Origin: JAAYBY01 sp964465385
GTDB taxonomy: Bacteria; Bacillota; Clostridia; Saccharofermentanales; UBA5734
DNA: 18,985 nucleotides
NCBI GenBank assembly: GCA_964465385.1
Contig: CAYXIM010000032.1
Span: forward strand, 1 to 18,985
Direction: 5' to 3'
In this document: positions 10,053 through 16,348 of the stretch, in pieces
Layout of the letters: every line of letters begins with the position of its first letter
Numbering within the stretch: the first letter of the stretch is position 1
Notes under the pieces: generated by a model
What the model saw: only the letters and a program-made list of their open reading frames with translations
What the model was told of the DNA's origin: nothing
Database searches by the model: none
Position numbers and translations under genes: made by a program

Positions 10053-10081
10053 TTGATTCTTCGGTCAATGTATCGTATTCT
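10053..10081 (+). promoter_or_regulatory. Candidate sigma-A promoter for plsC
   Basis: TTGATT at 10053-10058 and TATTCT at 10076-10081 are separated by 17 nt, each matching consensus at four of six positions. The predicted start is near 10088, giving a leader of about 73 nt before the GTG at 10161. The -35 is also the left arm of a 16-bp inverted repeat TTGA-N8-TCAA (10053-10068), a possible operator. The -10 overlaps that of the divergent ligase promoter. Confidence 0.5.
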
Positions 10082-10105
10082 AACAAAATAGCGGCTGTTG
10101 TTCAA
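10077..10105 (-). promoter_or_regulatory. Candidate sigma-A promoter for the ligase-addB-addA operon
   Basis: On the minus strand, a -35 element TTGAAC (plus-strand 10100-10105) is followed after exactly 17 nt by a -10 element TAGAAT (10077-10082), with 4/6 and 5/6 matches to consensus. Transcription would begin around 10070, about 60 nt before the ligase start at 10010. The -10 overlaps the -10 of the rightward plsC promoter. An imperfect inverted repeat, AGCGG at 10090-10094 and CCGCT at 10106-10110, surrounds the -35. Confidence 0.55.
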
Positions 10106-10160
10106 CCGCTACAAGCCCGCCTTATCCTGCCTGCAGCATGCATCAGGAGGTTGTTTTTTT

Positions 10161-10967
10161 GTGAAGGATTCGCCCGAAAACAAAACGATAACGCCCCTTA
10201 AACAGGACATACGTGACCGGCAAAAACGCAAGCAATCCTCTGCGTCCAACAACCGTTACCCCCTGCGCAGAGGCCTGGTTGGAACCCTTGCCTACTGGTT
10301 TGGCATGACCTACACCCGCTTGCACTTGCAGCTGACCGCCGAGGGGCTGGAAAACATTCCATCCCAGACCCCCTATATCATTGCGGCCAACCACGAGACC
10401 TACGTCGATGGCATGTGGATCGGTTCTTTTTTGCCCCGCCAACATTTTCGACTCATGAGCGCCATTGCAGCCAAAGACCTTGAAGAACGCCACGGGCTCT
10501 TCGGCAAGATCATTGTCCGGGTCGGCCGGGCAATCCCCATTGACCGTTTCGGTAACCCCTTGCGTGGCCTGGTTCTCGCTGTCAAAAAACTGCAGGAAGG
10601 CAACATCTTGCTGATCCATCCGGAAGGAACGCGATCCAACAACGGTCGCCTGGGCACCTTTAAGGAAGGGGCTGCTTACATTGCCATGAAGGGACAGGTG
10701 CCAGTTCTTCCCGTTTTCATTGATGGTGGCTATGAAGTCTTCAACCGGCACATGAAGGCACCCCAGCCCTACGACACAAAAACGGGCCGGCGGCGCAAGG
10801 TGATCTTGACGTTTGGCCAGCCCCTTTCACCCAAAGATTTTGATAACAAAGAAGAACTCAACCGATCCTTGGTGGATTGGATGCAGCAACAGTTCAAAAA
10901 CAAGAAAATCCCCCGTCTGTTCAGTAAAAAGCGAAGTAAAGAGATTTCGGAACCACCCGGTAACTGA
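10161..10967 (+). CDS. plsC: 1-acyl-sn-glycerol-3-phosphate acyltransferase (PlsC family)
   Basis: PlsC-type enzymes put the second acyl chain on lysophosphatidic acid to make phosphatidic acid, the precursor of membrane phospholipids. From a GTG start the protein has 268 residues. It shows the acyltransferase motif NHETYVDG (H78 and D83 as HX4D), VGRAIPIDR downstream, HPEGTRS at 153-159, and a hydrophobic VPVLPVFIDG strand. One hydrophobic stretch near the N terminus (LVGTLAYWFGMTY) may touch the membrane. The GTG is preferred because a perfect AGGAGG (10145-10150) lies 10 nt upstream; the in-frame ATG at 10098 would place that site inside the gene and has none of its own. It is divergent from one acyl ligase, and its last 47 bp overlap the 3' end of the lipid-kinase gene. 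The basic, lysine-rich C terminus is unremarkable. Substrate preference (acyl-ACP or acyl-CoA) is unknown. Confidence 0.93.
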   Translation: MKDSPENKTITPLKQDIRDRQKRKQSSASNNRYPLRRGLVGTLAYWFGMTYTRLHLQLTAEGLENIPSQTPYIIAANHETYVDGMWIGSFLPRQHFRLMSAIAAKDLEERHGLFGKIIVRVGRAIPIDRFGNPLRGLVLAVKKLQEGNILLIHPEGTRSNNGRLGTFKEGAAYIAMKGQVPVLPVFIDGGYEVFNRHMKAPQPYDTKTGRRRKVILTFGQPLSPKDFDNKEELNRSLVDWMQQQFKNKKIPRLFSKKRSKEISEPPGN

Positions 10968-11862
10968 CGCGTTTGTCTTCAAAAGAATCACCGTCTTTGT
11001 TGCCCAGCAGGACTCCTTCGGTTGTCCAGATGGTCCCAGATGTGGTTTCCCAAGCGTGGACCGCTGGAAGAGCCAGATGGGTTCCTTTTTTGTAGCGCGG
11101 AATCAAGGGAAAGATTTTTCTCAGAGGCAGGGCATCGATCATGGAGAAGGTCAAGAGCCCGTCATCAACTTTTGCCAGAGGGGCTGGTCTGAAACCACCG
11201 CCATAATACTGGCCGTTGCAAATGGCTGTCAGGATCATATCATTGGATCCACTGACCATCGTCTCACTGCCGTCTTCCTGGCGGACCTGCAGCTCGTAAT
11301 GGATGGGGTAGCTTCTTTGGCCAAACAAGCTGGGAAAAATGGCCAGCGTGTAGACCATGCCGCCCAATTGACGGAAGCGTGCGTTCAAGCGTTGGGCTTT
11401 TCGCTGCACCTTGGTGTCAAACCCCAAGGAGGTGATGTTAACGCAAACAGAACCATTGATGTCCATGGTGTCAATAAGCCGAATGTCTGGTTGAGGCAGG
11501 CGGGGAATCAACTGGTTGATGTCCTGCGTACTAAAAACGGTTTTGACAAAGTCATTGCCAGTTCCAATAGGCAAAACAGTCATGGCTGCCTGGCTGCCTA
11601 ACAGGCCGCTTGCCACCTCGCGTGCGGTTCCATCTCCGCCACAGGCCACAACCAGCACCCGATCCCCATAGGTTTTTGCATATGATTGAGCCAGTGCGGT
11701 GGCATGGCCTGGTTGTTCTGTCAACAGGATCTGACAGTCGATGGGCCTGTCGCTTTGTGAAAAGACAGACTCAATGACGCCAGTCAGGTCTGCACGGCTG
11801 CGCCGGCCCGCTCTGGGGTTGATGATGAAGCGGTAGACATCCGGTTTGCGTGCATCGTTCAT
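10921..11862 (-). CDS. Diacylglycerol-kinase-type lipid kinase (DagK/YegS family)
   Basis: Proteins of this family use ATP to phosphorylate diacylglycerol or a related lipid; soluble DgkB of Gram-positive bacteria returns diacylglycerol from lipoteichoic acid synthesis to phosphatidic acid. The 313-residue form has FIINPRAG at the start, the nucleotide-binding GGDGTAREV near 75-83, LPIGTGNDFVK near 95-105, NGQYYGGGFRPAP and VDDGLL in the second domain, and a C-terminal TTEGVLLGNKDGDSF region. The ATG at 11862 has AGGAG 7 nt upstream; an ATG two codons earlier (11868) sits only 1 nt from that site but has AAGGA further off. It is the last gene of the fabT-acp-ligase run, 28-34 nt after the ligase, and ends inside plsC. 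Diacylglycerol kinase fits best, but the family also includes sphingosine and ceramide kinases. Confidence 0.9.
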   Translation of the reverse strand: MNDARKPDVYRFIINPRAGRRSRADLTGVIESVFSQSDRPIDCQILLTEQPGHATALAQSYAKTYGDRVLVVACGGDGTAREVASGLLGSQAAMTVLPIGTGNDFVKTVFSTQDINQLIPRLPQPDIRLIDTMDINGSVCVNITSLGFDTKVQRKAQRLNARFRQLGGMVYTLAIFPSLFGQRSYPIHYELQVRQEDGSETMVSGSNDMILTAICNGQYYGGGFRPAPLAKVDDGLLTFSMIDALPLRKIFPLIPRYKKGTHLALPAVHAWETTSGTIWTTEGVLLGNKDGDSFEDKRVSYRVVPKSLYFAFY

Positions 11863-11896
11863 GGCCATGCTCCTGTTTCCTTCTTTTCACACATTT

Positions 11897-13780
11897 TTAC
11901 AGGTCTGCTGTCCCCTCGGGCAGGTTGACAGCAACATCGAACGTATCGATATTTTGCCCACTCAGGTCTTTCCAGTTAAAGCGGTTCATGTTTAAAATCT
12001 TTTGGATCCGTTCAATTTCAATGGGCCGGCGCACTTTAAGGGTTGTCGTTTTAACCAGATCCTTGAAACTGAAGACAAATTGGCGGACCTTTTTGAAGCT
12101 GGGCAATTTTGCATTGATCTCACGGATGGTTTTTTCCAGGGCTTTTCGGATTTCAATGCCATCAGGCAAGCGGCCGGTCAGCTGGCTGAAGCGGTCTGAG
12201 TCAATAACCAGTTTGGCACTGACGACGACCTCGCCGCCCACGCTCGGCTCTCCCCAGACCAAGGATTCCTTGATCCAGTCGTGGTCGTCAAAAAGTTGTT
12301 CGATTTCTTCGGGGAAGACCTTTTTACCGCTTTTAAGGACGATCATGGATTTAACCCGGCCTGTGATCGACAGGCTTTTCTTACGCGGATCGATGCGCCC
12401 CAGATCACCCGTGCGAAACCAGCCGTCTGCTGTCAGGACACGGCTTGTTTCCTCCTCGTCCTGGTAATAACCCAGCATCACGCTATCACCACGGACCAGA
12501 ATTTCACCATCTTCTCCGGCTTGGGGGGCATCGATGGCAAGCTCAACACCAAAAATGGGTTGGCCCACCGTGCCGGGAACAAAAAACTTGCTGTTACAGC
12601 CGGTGACGACAGGAGAAGTTTCTGTCAGACCATACCCTTCCAGGATCCGGATACCGATCGCATCAAAAAAGCGGATGATTTTAGGGTCGATCGGTGCCGC
12701 ACCGCAGATCCCCAGCCGCAGGCGCCCGCCAAAGGCGTCCAGCAGTTGGCGGTAAACAAGCCGGCGTAAATCGATGCCAATCCAGCGCAGTCCCTGGGTC
12801 AAGGGGATCAAAAGCCGCACCAAACGGTCCTTGCCTGTCTTAACCAAGGTGCTTTGCACCTTGTTGTAAAAATTAGCAAAGAGCGCCGGCACCCCGATGA
12901 TCATGTCAATGCCATACTCTTGCAAGTTCTTTTGAATGTAACGTAAACCATCTGATTGAACAATTTCCCCACCGATATACAGGGCCATGAAGAGGCCACA
13001 GGTGTTCTCAAAGGTGTGATGTAAAGGCAAAACAGATAGCAGGCGGGTTCCGGGTTTAAGGCGGATGACTCCGGCCAAGCCCTGAATGTTGGCGCAAACA
13101 TTGCGATGGCTGAGCAAAACAGCCTTGGAACTTGCGGTCGTTCCTGAGGTGAAAAGCAGGGCCATGGGAGCCTGGGGATCGATGACCACCTGGGTAAAAC
13201 CGGTGTCTTGATCTTTTAAGCGCGCGTCACCCGCTTCCAACAGGTCTTCCAAGCGCATCCAGGTCGGCCCCGTGTCCTTGAGGCCAGCCAGTGGCTTGGA
13301 CCAATCGGGTTGTTCTGCCTTAGGTTTACCCGCTCTCATACGGACCAGTAGGGTCAACGACGGCAAGCGTTCACTCGCCTGCATGAGCAGGTCCTCAAAA
13401 GATGGATCATAAAAAACCACCGCAACACGGCCCCGGTCCATCAGGCTGATCAGTTCATCCGGCATCAAGAGCCGGTCCAGTGGAACCGCAAGGCCTGCGC
13501 CACACACCGTGGTGGTGTATGCCAGGCACCAGGGGTAGCTGTTCTCACCGATGACGGCCATGTGGCTGCCTTGCATACCGAGCGCGAAAAGAGCTGTTCC
13601 CAAGGCATTGATGTCTTGGCGAAAGGCGCGGTAACTTTTGCTTTCGGGGTCACGGTCCAGCTGTGTCCGGAAGCGAAAGGCAACCTGATCCTGGTAGAGA
13701 TCTGTCGCCTGGTCCAACATGTCTCGAAGGGTTTGAAAAGGTCGGACATCAAAATACTGTTTGCCTTTGATGATCTGCAT
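11897..13780 (-). CDS. AMP-forming long-chain acyl ligase, copy 2; possible acyl-ACP synthetase
   Basis: This second ANL ligase has 627 residues with SGTTASSKAVLLSHRN near 211, GYGLTETSPVVTG near 381, DGWFRTGDLGRIDP, ITGRVKSMIVLKSGKK and the late TTTLKVRR lysine near 582. It shares the last two blocks almost word for word with the ligase at 8205-10010, so the two are paralogues. It carries an extra tail of about 35 residues after the A10 lysine, ending in a stretch rich in D, E and N. The gene starts 2 nt after the acp stop, with AAAGG about 9 nt upstream. Because it is directly translated after an ACP and a FabT-like regulator, a role loading fatty acids onto that ACP is attractive, but acyl-CoA synthetase remains possible and the sequence does not decide. 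Confidence 0.9.
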   Translation of the reverse strand: MQIIKGKQYFDVRPFQTLRDMLDQATDLYQDQVAFRFRTQLDRDPESKSYRAFRQDINALGTALFALGMQGSHMAVIGENSYPWCLAYTTTVCGAGLAVPLDRLLMPDELISLMDRGRVAVVFYDPSFEDLLMQASERLPSLTLLVRMRAGKPKAEQPDWSKPLAGLKDTGPTWMRLEDLLEAGDARLKDQDTGFTQVVIDPQAPMALLFTSGTTASSKAVLLSHRNVCANIQGLAGVIRLKPGTRLLSVLPLHHTFENTCGLFMALYIGGEIVQSDGLRYIQKNLQEYGIDMIIGVPALFANFYNKVQSTLVKTGKDRLVRLLIPLTQGLRWIGIDLRRLVYRQLLDAFGGRLRLGICGAAPIDPKIIRFFDAIGIRILEGYGLTETSPVVTGCNSKFFVPGTVGQPIFGVELAIDAPQAGEDGEILVRGDSVMLGYYQDEEETSRVLTADGWFRTGDLGRIDPRKKSLSITGRVKSMIVLKSGKKVFPEEIEQLFDDHDWIKESLVWGEPSVGGEVVVSAKLVIDSDRFSQLTGRLPDGIEIRKALEKTIREINAKLPSFKKVRQFVFSFKDLVKTTTLKVRRPIEIERIQKILNMNRFNWKDLSGQNIDTFDVAVNLPEGTADL

Positions 13781-13782
13781 AC

Positions 13783-14040
13783 TCAGGCCTTTCTGGCATT
13801 CTGCCGCTGCTCGATTTCATGGATTACATCCTGAATGGTCTGGACGCGATCAATATCTTCATCGGAAATTTGAATCTTATACTGTTCTTCCAGCTCAATC
13901 ACAAATTCGTAAAGCGCCAGAGAATCCATGCCAAGGCCTTGCACCAGTTCCTGCTCCGGTGTCAGTTCAGACACCGGTCTGCCAAGGATGTCAGCAAGTA
14001 TACCGGTCACAAGTGCTGCAACAGATTGGTTTAGAGTCAT
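13783..14040 (-). CDS. Acyl carrier protein
   Basis: The gene encodes an 85-residue acidic acyl carrier protein. The phosphopantetheine attachment site is Ser40 in GMDSLALYEFVIELEEQ, followed by the acidic helix II that partner enzymes usually dock onto. Length and helix pattern (helix I about 3-18, loop with PVSELTPEQEL, helix II 40-53, helix III and IV after DEDIDRVQTIQDV) are normal for ACP. The start ATG overlaps the stop of the upstream regulator as ATGA, and AGGAGG lies 6 nt before it, so it should be well translated. The sequence around DSL departs from the housekeeping DSLD-x-VEL type (here DSLALYEF), suggesting a specialised second ACP; whether another acpP exists cannot be seen here. 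Confidence 0.93.
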   Translation of the reverse strand: MTLNQSVAALVTGILADILGRPVSELTPEQELVQGLGMDSLALYEFVIELEEQYKIQISDEDIDRVQTIQDVIHEIEQRQNARKA

Positions 14041-14579
14041 CTGTGGCCTCCTGTTTGTCTTAAATCTGCTGCTGGGTCAGGGTTTTGTTCCGGGTATTCG
14101 GTATAACGCCTGTATTGCTCACCCACAAAATTGGCAATGCCGGTCAGGGTGCTCAGCAGGATTTGTTTTTGTTCATCATCGAGCGGTTCTGTCAGCCGGT
14201 CAATCAAGAGGGTGTGGAATTTATGATGCATACGAAAAGCCAGCTTGCCTTTCTTGGTCAGCTGGATACGGACCACACGCCGGTCTGCCGTGTCTCGTTG
14301 CCGCAAGACATATCCTTTTCGGACCAAGCGATCGATGGCAACCGTGAGGGTTCCTGTTGTGATTTCTAAAATTGCAGCTGTTTCGCTCATGGTCCGGCTG
14401 TTGTAAAGGCCGATTCCCTCGAGTGTGTGCATTTCCGCAACCGATAAATCACTGAATTTACCCTGACTGAGCGCTTTTTCTTCCGTCACAAGGATGCGGT
14501 TGAAAATTTCGAGCATGAGCCGATTCACTTGTTGTTGGTATGCATTCATCCCATGAGCCGATTGGCTGGCCACCTCCAC
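14037..14579 (-). CDS. MarR-family transcriptional regulator, FabT-like
   Basis: This winged-helix repressor resembles FabT, the MarR-family regulator of fatty acid synthesis in streptococci, which binds DNA with acyl-ACP as co-repressor. The recalled FabT pattern is clear in FNRILVTEEKALSQGKFSDL, then AEMHTLEGIG, TTGTLTVAIDRLVRKGYV (recognition helix, about 90-110) and DRRVVRIQLTKKGK (wing). The start is uncertain. A GTG at 14579 gives 180 residues and a GTG at 14573 178. Alignment with FabT suggests the ATG at 14549 (170 residues), but the only strong Shine-Dalgarno (GGTGGAGG, about 14573-14580) lies about 23 nt before that ATG; a small hairpin (CCAGCC...GGC..TGG) between them could shorten the distance. 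The stop overlaps the acp ATG by 4 nt. A FabT-box-like palindrome lies directly upstream, so autoregulation is likely. Confidence 0.9.
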   Translation of the reverse strand: MEVASQSAHGMNAYQQQVNRLMLEIFNRILVTEEKALSQGKFSDLSVAEMHTLEGIGLYNSRTMSETAAILEITTGTLTVAIDRLVRKGYVLRQRDTADRRVVRIQLTKKGKLAFRMHHKFHTLLIDRLTEPLDDEQKQILLSTLTGIANFVGEQYRRYTEYPEQNPDPAADLRQTGGHR

Positions 14580-14581
14580 CT

Positions 14582-14604
14582 AACTGTTTGATTGTCAAAT
14601 AGTT
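14582..14604. promoter_or_regulatory. FabT-box-like palindromic operator
   Basis: The 24-nt gap between hflX and the regulator is almost filled by a 23-bp palindrome. Its arms read AACTgTTTGA and TCAAAtAGTT around a TTG centre, and only one position in ten is unpaired. Its core TTTGA-N3-TCAAA matches, from memory, the FabT box of streptococci and lactococci (TTTGATTATCAAA). It overlaps the last base of the hflX stop and the predicted -10 of the regulator promoter. Binding is inferred, not shown. Confidence 0.7.
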
Positions 14605-14629
14605 TACCGTTCTTCGCTCTTTTTCGCAA
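14601..14629 (-). promoter_or_regulatory. Candidate promoter for the fabT-like-acp-ligase-lipid kinase operon
   Basis: On the minus strand, TTGCGA (4/6 to -35 consensus, inside the end of hflX) is followed after 17 nt by TAAACT (14601-14606, 4/6 to -10). The start of transcription would fall inside the FabT-box-like palindrome, an arrangement suited to repression. A perfect TTGACA also occurs inside the palindrome, but nothing like a -10 follows it at the right distance. The operon may also be read from the hflX promoter. Confidence 0.4.
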
Positions 14630-15950
14630 GCTTTGAAAAGGGCTGAAGCAGGTGGTAATGGCTGTATTGGATGTAGCCGGACAACTGGATGTGCTCGGGC
14701 AGGTAATCAATGGTGTCAATCCGGCCAAAACGTCGAAGGGTCTCAATGCGGGCCGTTTCCCGATAAGGCAGCTCCAGGTCCACAGGCAGCATACGCCCCG
14801 TGGAGAAATGTACCATGGCCTGGGCAAAATGATCCAGGCCTTCTCCAGTGACCGCAGAAATCCAAAATTGCCTGGATCGGTCACTTGTCTGCTTTTGTTT
14901 AACCAGTTGGGCTGCCAGATCAGCCTCAACCTCTTTTCGCCGTAAGTCGTCCAACAAATCGACTTTGTTGAGCAGGTAAAAACGGGGCAGCTTCGAGGCA
15001 CCCAAGCTGTCGATTAGCTGATCTACAACGGACATACGGCTGTCCAAATACGGTTCAGACGCATCGATGACTTCCAAAATAGCATCCGCTTGCGTGATTT
15101 CTTCCAAGGTGGCCCGGAAGGCATCCACCAGGTGATGTGGAAGCTTTCGGATAAACCCTACCGTATCAATCAGCAACACTTCTGTTTCATCCGGCAGCCC
15201 CCATTTGCGAACACTGGGGTCCAAGGTGGCAAAAACCTGGTCGGCTGTCAGCAGTTGGCTTTGACTCAAGCGGTTGATCAAGGTGGATTTTCCTGAGTTG
15301 GTGTAGCCGACAACGGCCAAGGTCAGAGCCTGGTTTGCCTGCCGTTTTTTGCGCAGCTGAGCCCTTTGGTTGGAGACTTGCTTGAGGGCACGGCGCAGGT
15401 AGTGGATGCGCCGGTTGATGTGGCGTCGGTCACTCTCCAGCTTTGTCTCACCAGGCCCACGTGTTCCGATCCCCCCACCCAGACGGGATAGGGCCTGTCC
15501 CAAGCCGACCAGGCGGCTGAGACGATACTGTTGTTGGGCCAATTCGACTTGTAGCTTGCCCTCATGGGTCTGTGCCCGGCGTGAAAAAATGTCCAGGATC
15601 AAGAACGTGCGGTCAATGACTTTGCACTGGGTGACTTCTTCCAGGTTTCTGATTTGTGTGCCGGTCAACTCATCGTCAAAAACAATCAGGTTTGCATCTT
15701 GTGACAGGCACAGCTGGCGCAGTTCCTCGATTTTCCCTTTTCCTATTCGAAAGGCAGAGTCGGGCCGTGTTTGGCGTTGAACCACAGAACCAACAACGAC
15801 AGCACCAGCAGCCCGAACCAGGTCTGCCAACTCAGAGAGCGTTTCCGCTTCCTCTGTTATCACACCGGGGCCTTGCTCTGGCAGGCCAACCAGCAGGGCT
15901 CGTTCTTCTTGTTGTTCAGTCGGCCAGGACTGGATTTTTTCTTGATCCAT
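14604..15950 (-). CDS. hflX: GTPase HflX
   Basis: HflX is a ribosome-associated GTPase that splits or rescues stalled 70S ribosomes, notably during heat or antibiotic stress. The N-terminal nucleotide-binding domain is recognisable from DANLIVFDDELTGTQIRNLE and IDRTFLILDIFSRRAQTHEG, then the glycine-rich linker LSRLGGGIGTRGPGETKLE. The G domain follows, with G1 GYTNSGKST near 215-223, DTVGF near 260 (G3) and NKVD near 327 (G4). The ATG at 15950 is preferred (448 residues) because GGAG lies 6 nt before it. An in-frame TTG at 15980 is only a few bases from the likely transcription start. The gene ends 24 nt before the FabT-like regulator, and its stop touches the operator. It is divergent from the XRE regulator. 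Confidence 0.95.
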   Translation of the reverse strand: MDQEKIQSWPTEQQEERALLVGLPEQGPGVITEEAETLSELADLVRAAGAVVVGSVVQRQTRPDSAFRIGKGKIEELRQLCLSQDANLIVFDDELTGTQIRNLEEVTQCKVIDRTFLILDIFSRRAQTHEGKLQVELAQQQYRLSRLVGLGQALSRLGGGIGTRGPGETKLESDRRHINRRIHYLRRALKQVSNQRAQLRKKRQANQALTLAVVGYTNSGKSTLINRLSQSQLLTADQVFATLDPSVRKWGLPDETEVLLIDTVGFIRKLPHHLVDAFRATLEEITQADAILEVIDASEPYLDSRMSVVDQLIDSLGASKLPRFYLLNKVDLLDDLRRKEVEADLAAQLVKQKQTSDRSRQFWISAVTGEGLDHFAQAMVHFSTGRMLPVDLELPYRETARIETLRRFGRIDTIDYLPEHIQLSGYIQYSHYHLLQPFSKLAKKSEER

Positions 15951-15965
15951 GGTGGGCTCCATTTC

Positions 15966-15995
15966 TTGCTTTTGATTCAATTTTTGTACTATAAT
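15966..15995 (+). promoter_or_regulatory. Candidate promoter for the XRE regulator
   Basis: A perfect TATAAT at 15990-15995 is preceded by TTGCTT at 15966-15971 with an 18-nt spacer. Transcription would start near 16002, 41 nt before the ATG at 16043. A 12-bp palindrome CTGA-ATTA-TCAG (15997-16008) covers that start and may be an operator. On the minus strand the same spot reads TATTAT (15991-15996), a likely -10 for hflX with only a weak -35. Confidence 0.55.
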
Positions 15996-16042
15996 ACTGA
16001 ATTATCAGATCGTTTTTCGACATGTTTTTGAGGGGGTTTACC

Positions 16043-16348
16043 ATGCACCTGACACGCCGATCAAATCCCGCTCTACCTGATGATTCGTCTGTTCAGCCTG
16101 AAACAGCAACTGCTGACACCATCGGCCTTCTTTTGAGAAGGTTTAGAACGATTCGGCGGTTGAGCCAGGAAGACCTGGCTAAACTGTCACATGCTAACCT
16201 GTCCTACATCAATACCATCGAGAACCATCCCAGCAACCTCAGCATTAAAAAGCTGATGGAAATATGTCGCGCTATGGACATCCCTTGTTCGCTACTCATG
16301 CGCCTTCTGGAACAAGACAATGTCAGGCAAATTCACTGTTCACAATAA
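16043..16348 (+). CDS. Small XRE-family helix-turn-helix protein
   Basis: The 101-residue protein contains one Cro/C1-type helix-turn-helix domain at about residues 28-90: IGLLLRRFRTIRRLSQEDLAKLS..., then SYINTIENHPSNLSIKKLMEICRAMDIP. The SYINTIE stretch is the recognition helix. It should therefore bind DNA as a small transcription factor, with no sensor domain attached. The first 25 residues are polar and rich in D, S, T and P. The ATG at 16043 is chosen over one at 16022 because AGGGGG (16031-16036) lies 6 nt upstream. It is divergent from hflX and may control the shared intergenic region. Target and ligand are unknown. Confidence 0.85.
   Translation: MHLTRRSNPALPDDSSVQPETATADTIGLLLRRFRTIRRLSQEDLAKLSHANLSYINTIENHPSNLSIKKLMEICRAMDIPCSLLMRLLEQDNVRQIHCSQ

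Noticed and set aside
10098..10160. Upstream ATG extension of plsC
   Set aside because: It has no ribosome binding site and lies only about 10 nt after the predicted transcription start, while AGGAGG precedes the GTG at 10161.
10143..10751. 202-residue minus-strand frame opposite plsC
   Set aside because: The plus-strand frame carries the HX4D and EGTRS motifs and a good ribosome binding site; the opposite frame is a shadow.
15951..15980. TTG start giving ten more residues to HflX
   Set aside because: It lies only a few bases from the predicted transcription start and lacks a Shine-Dalgarno; GGAG precedes the ATG at 15950.
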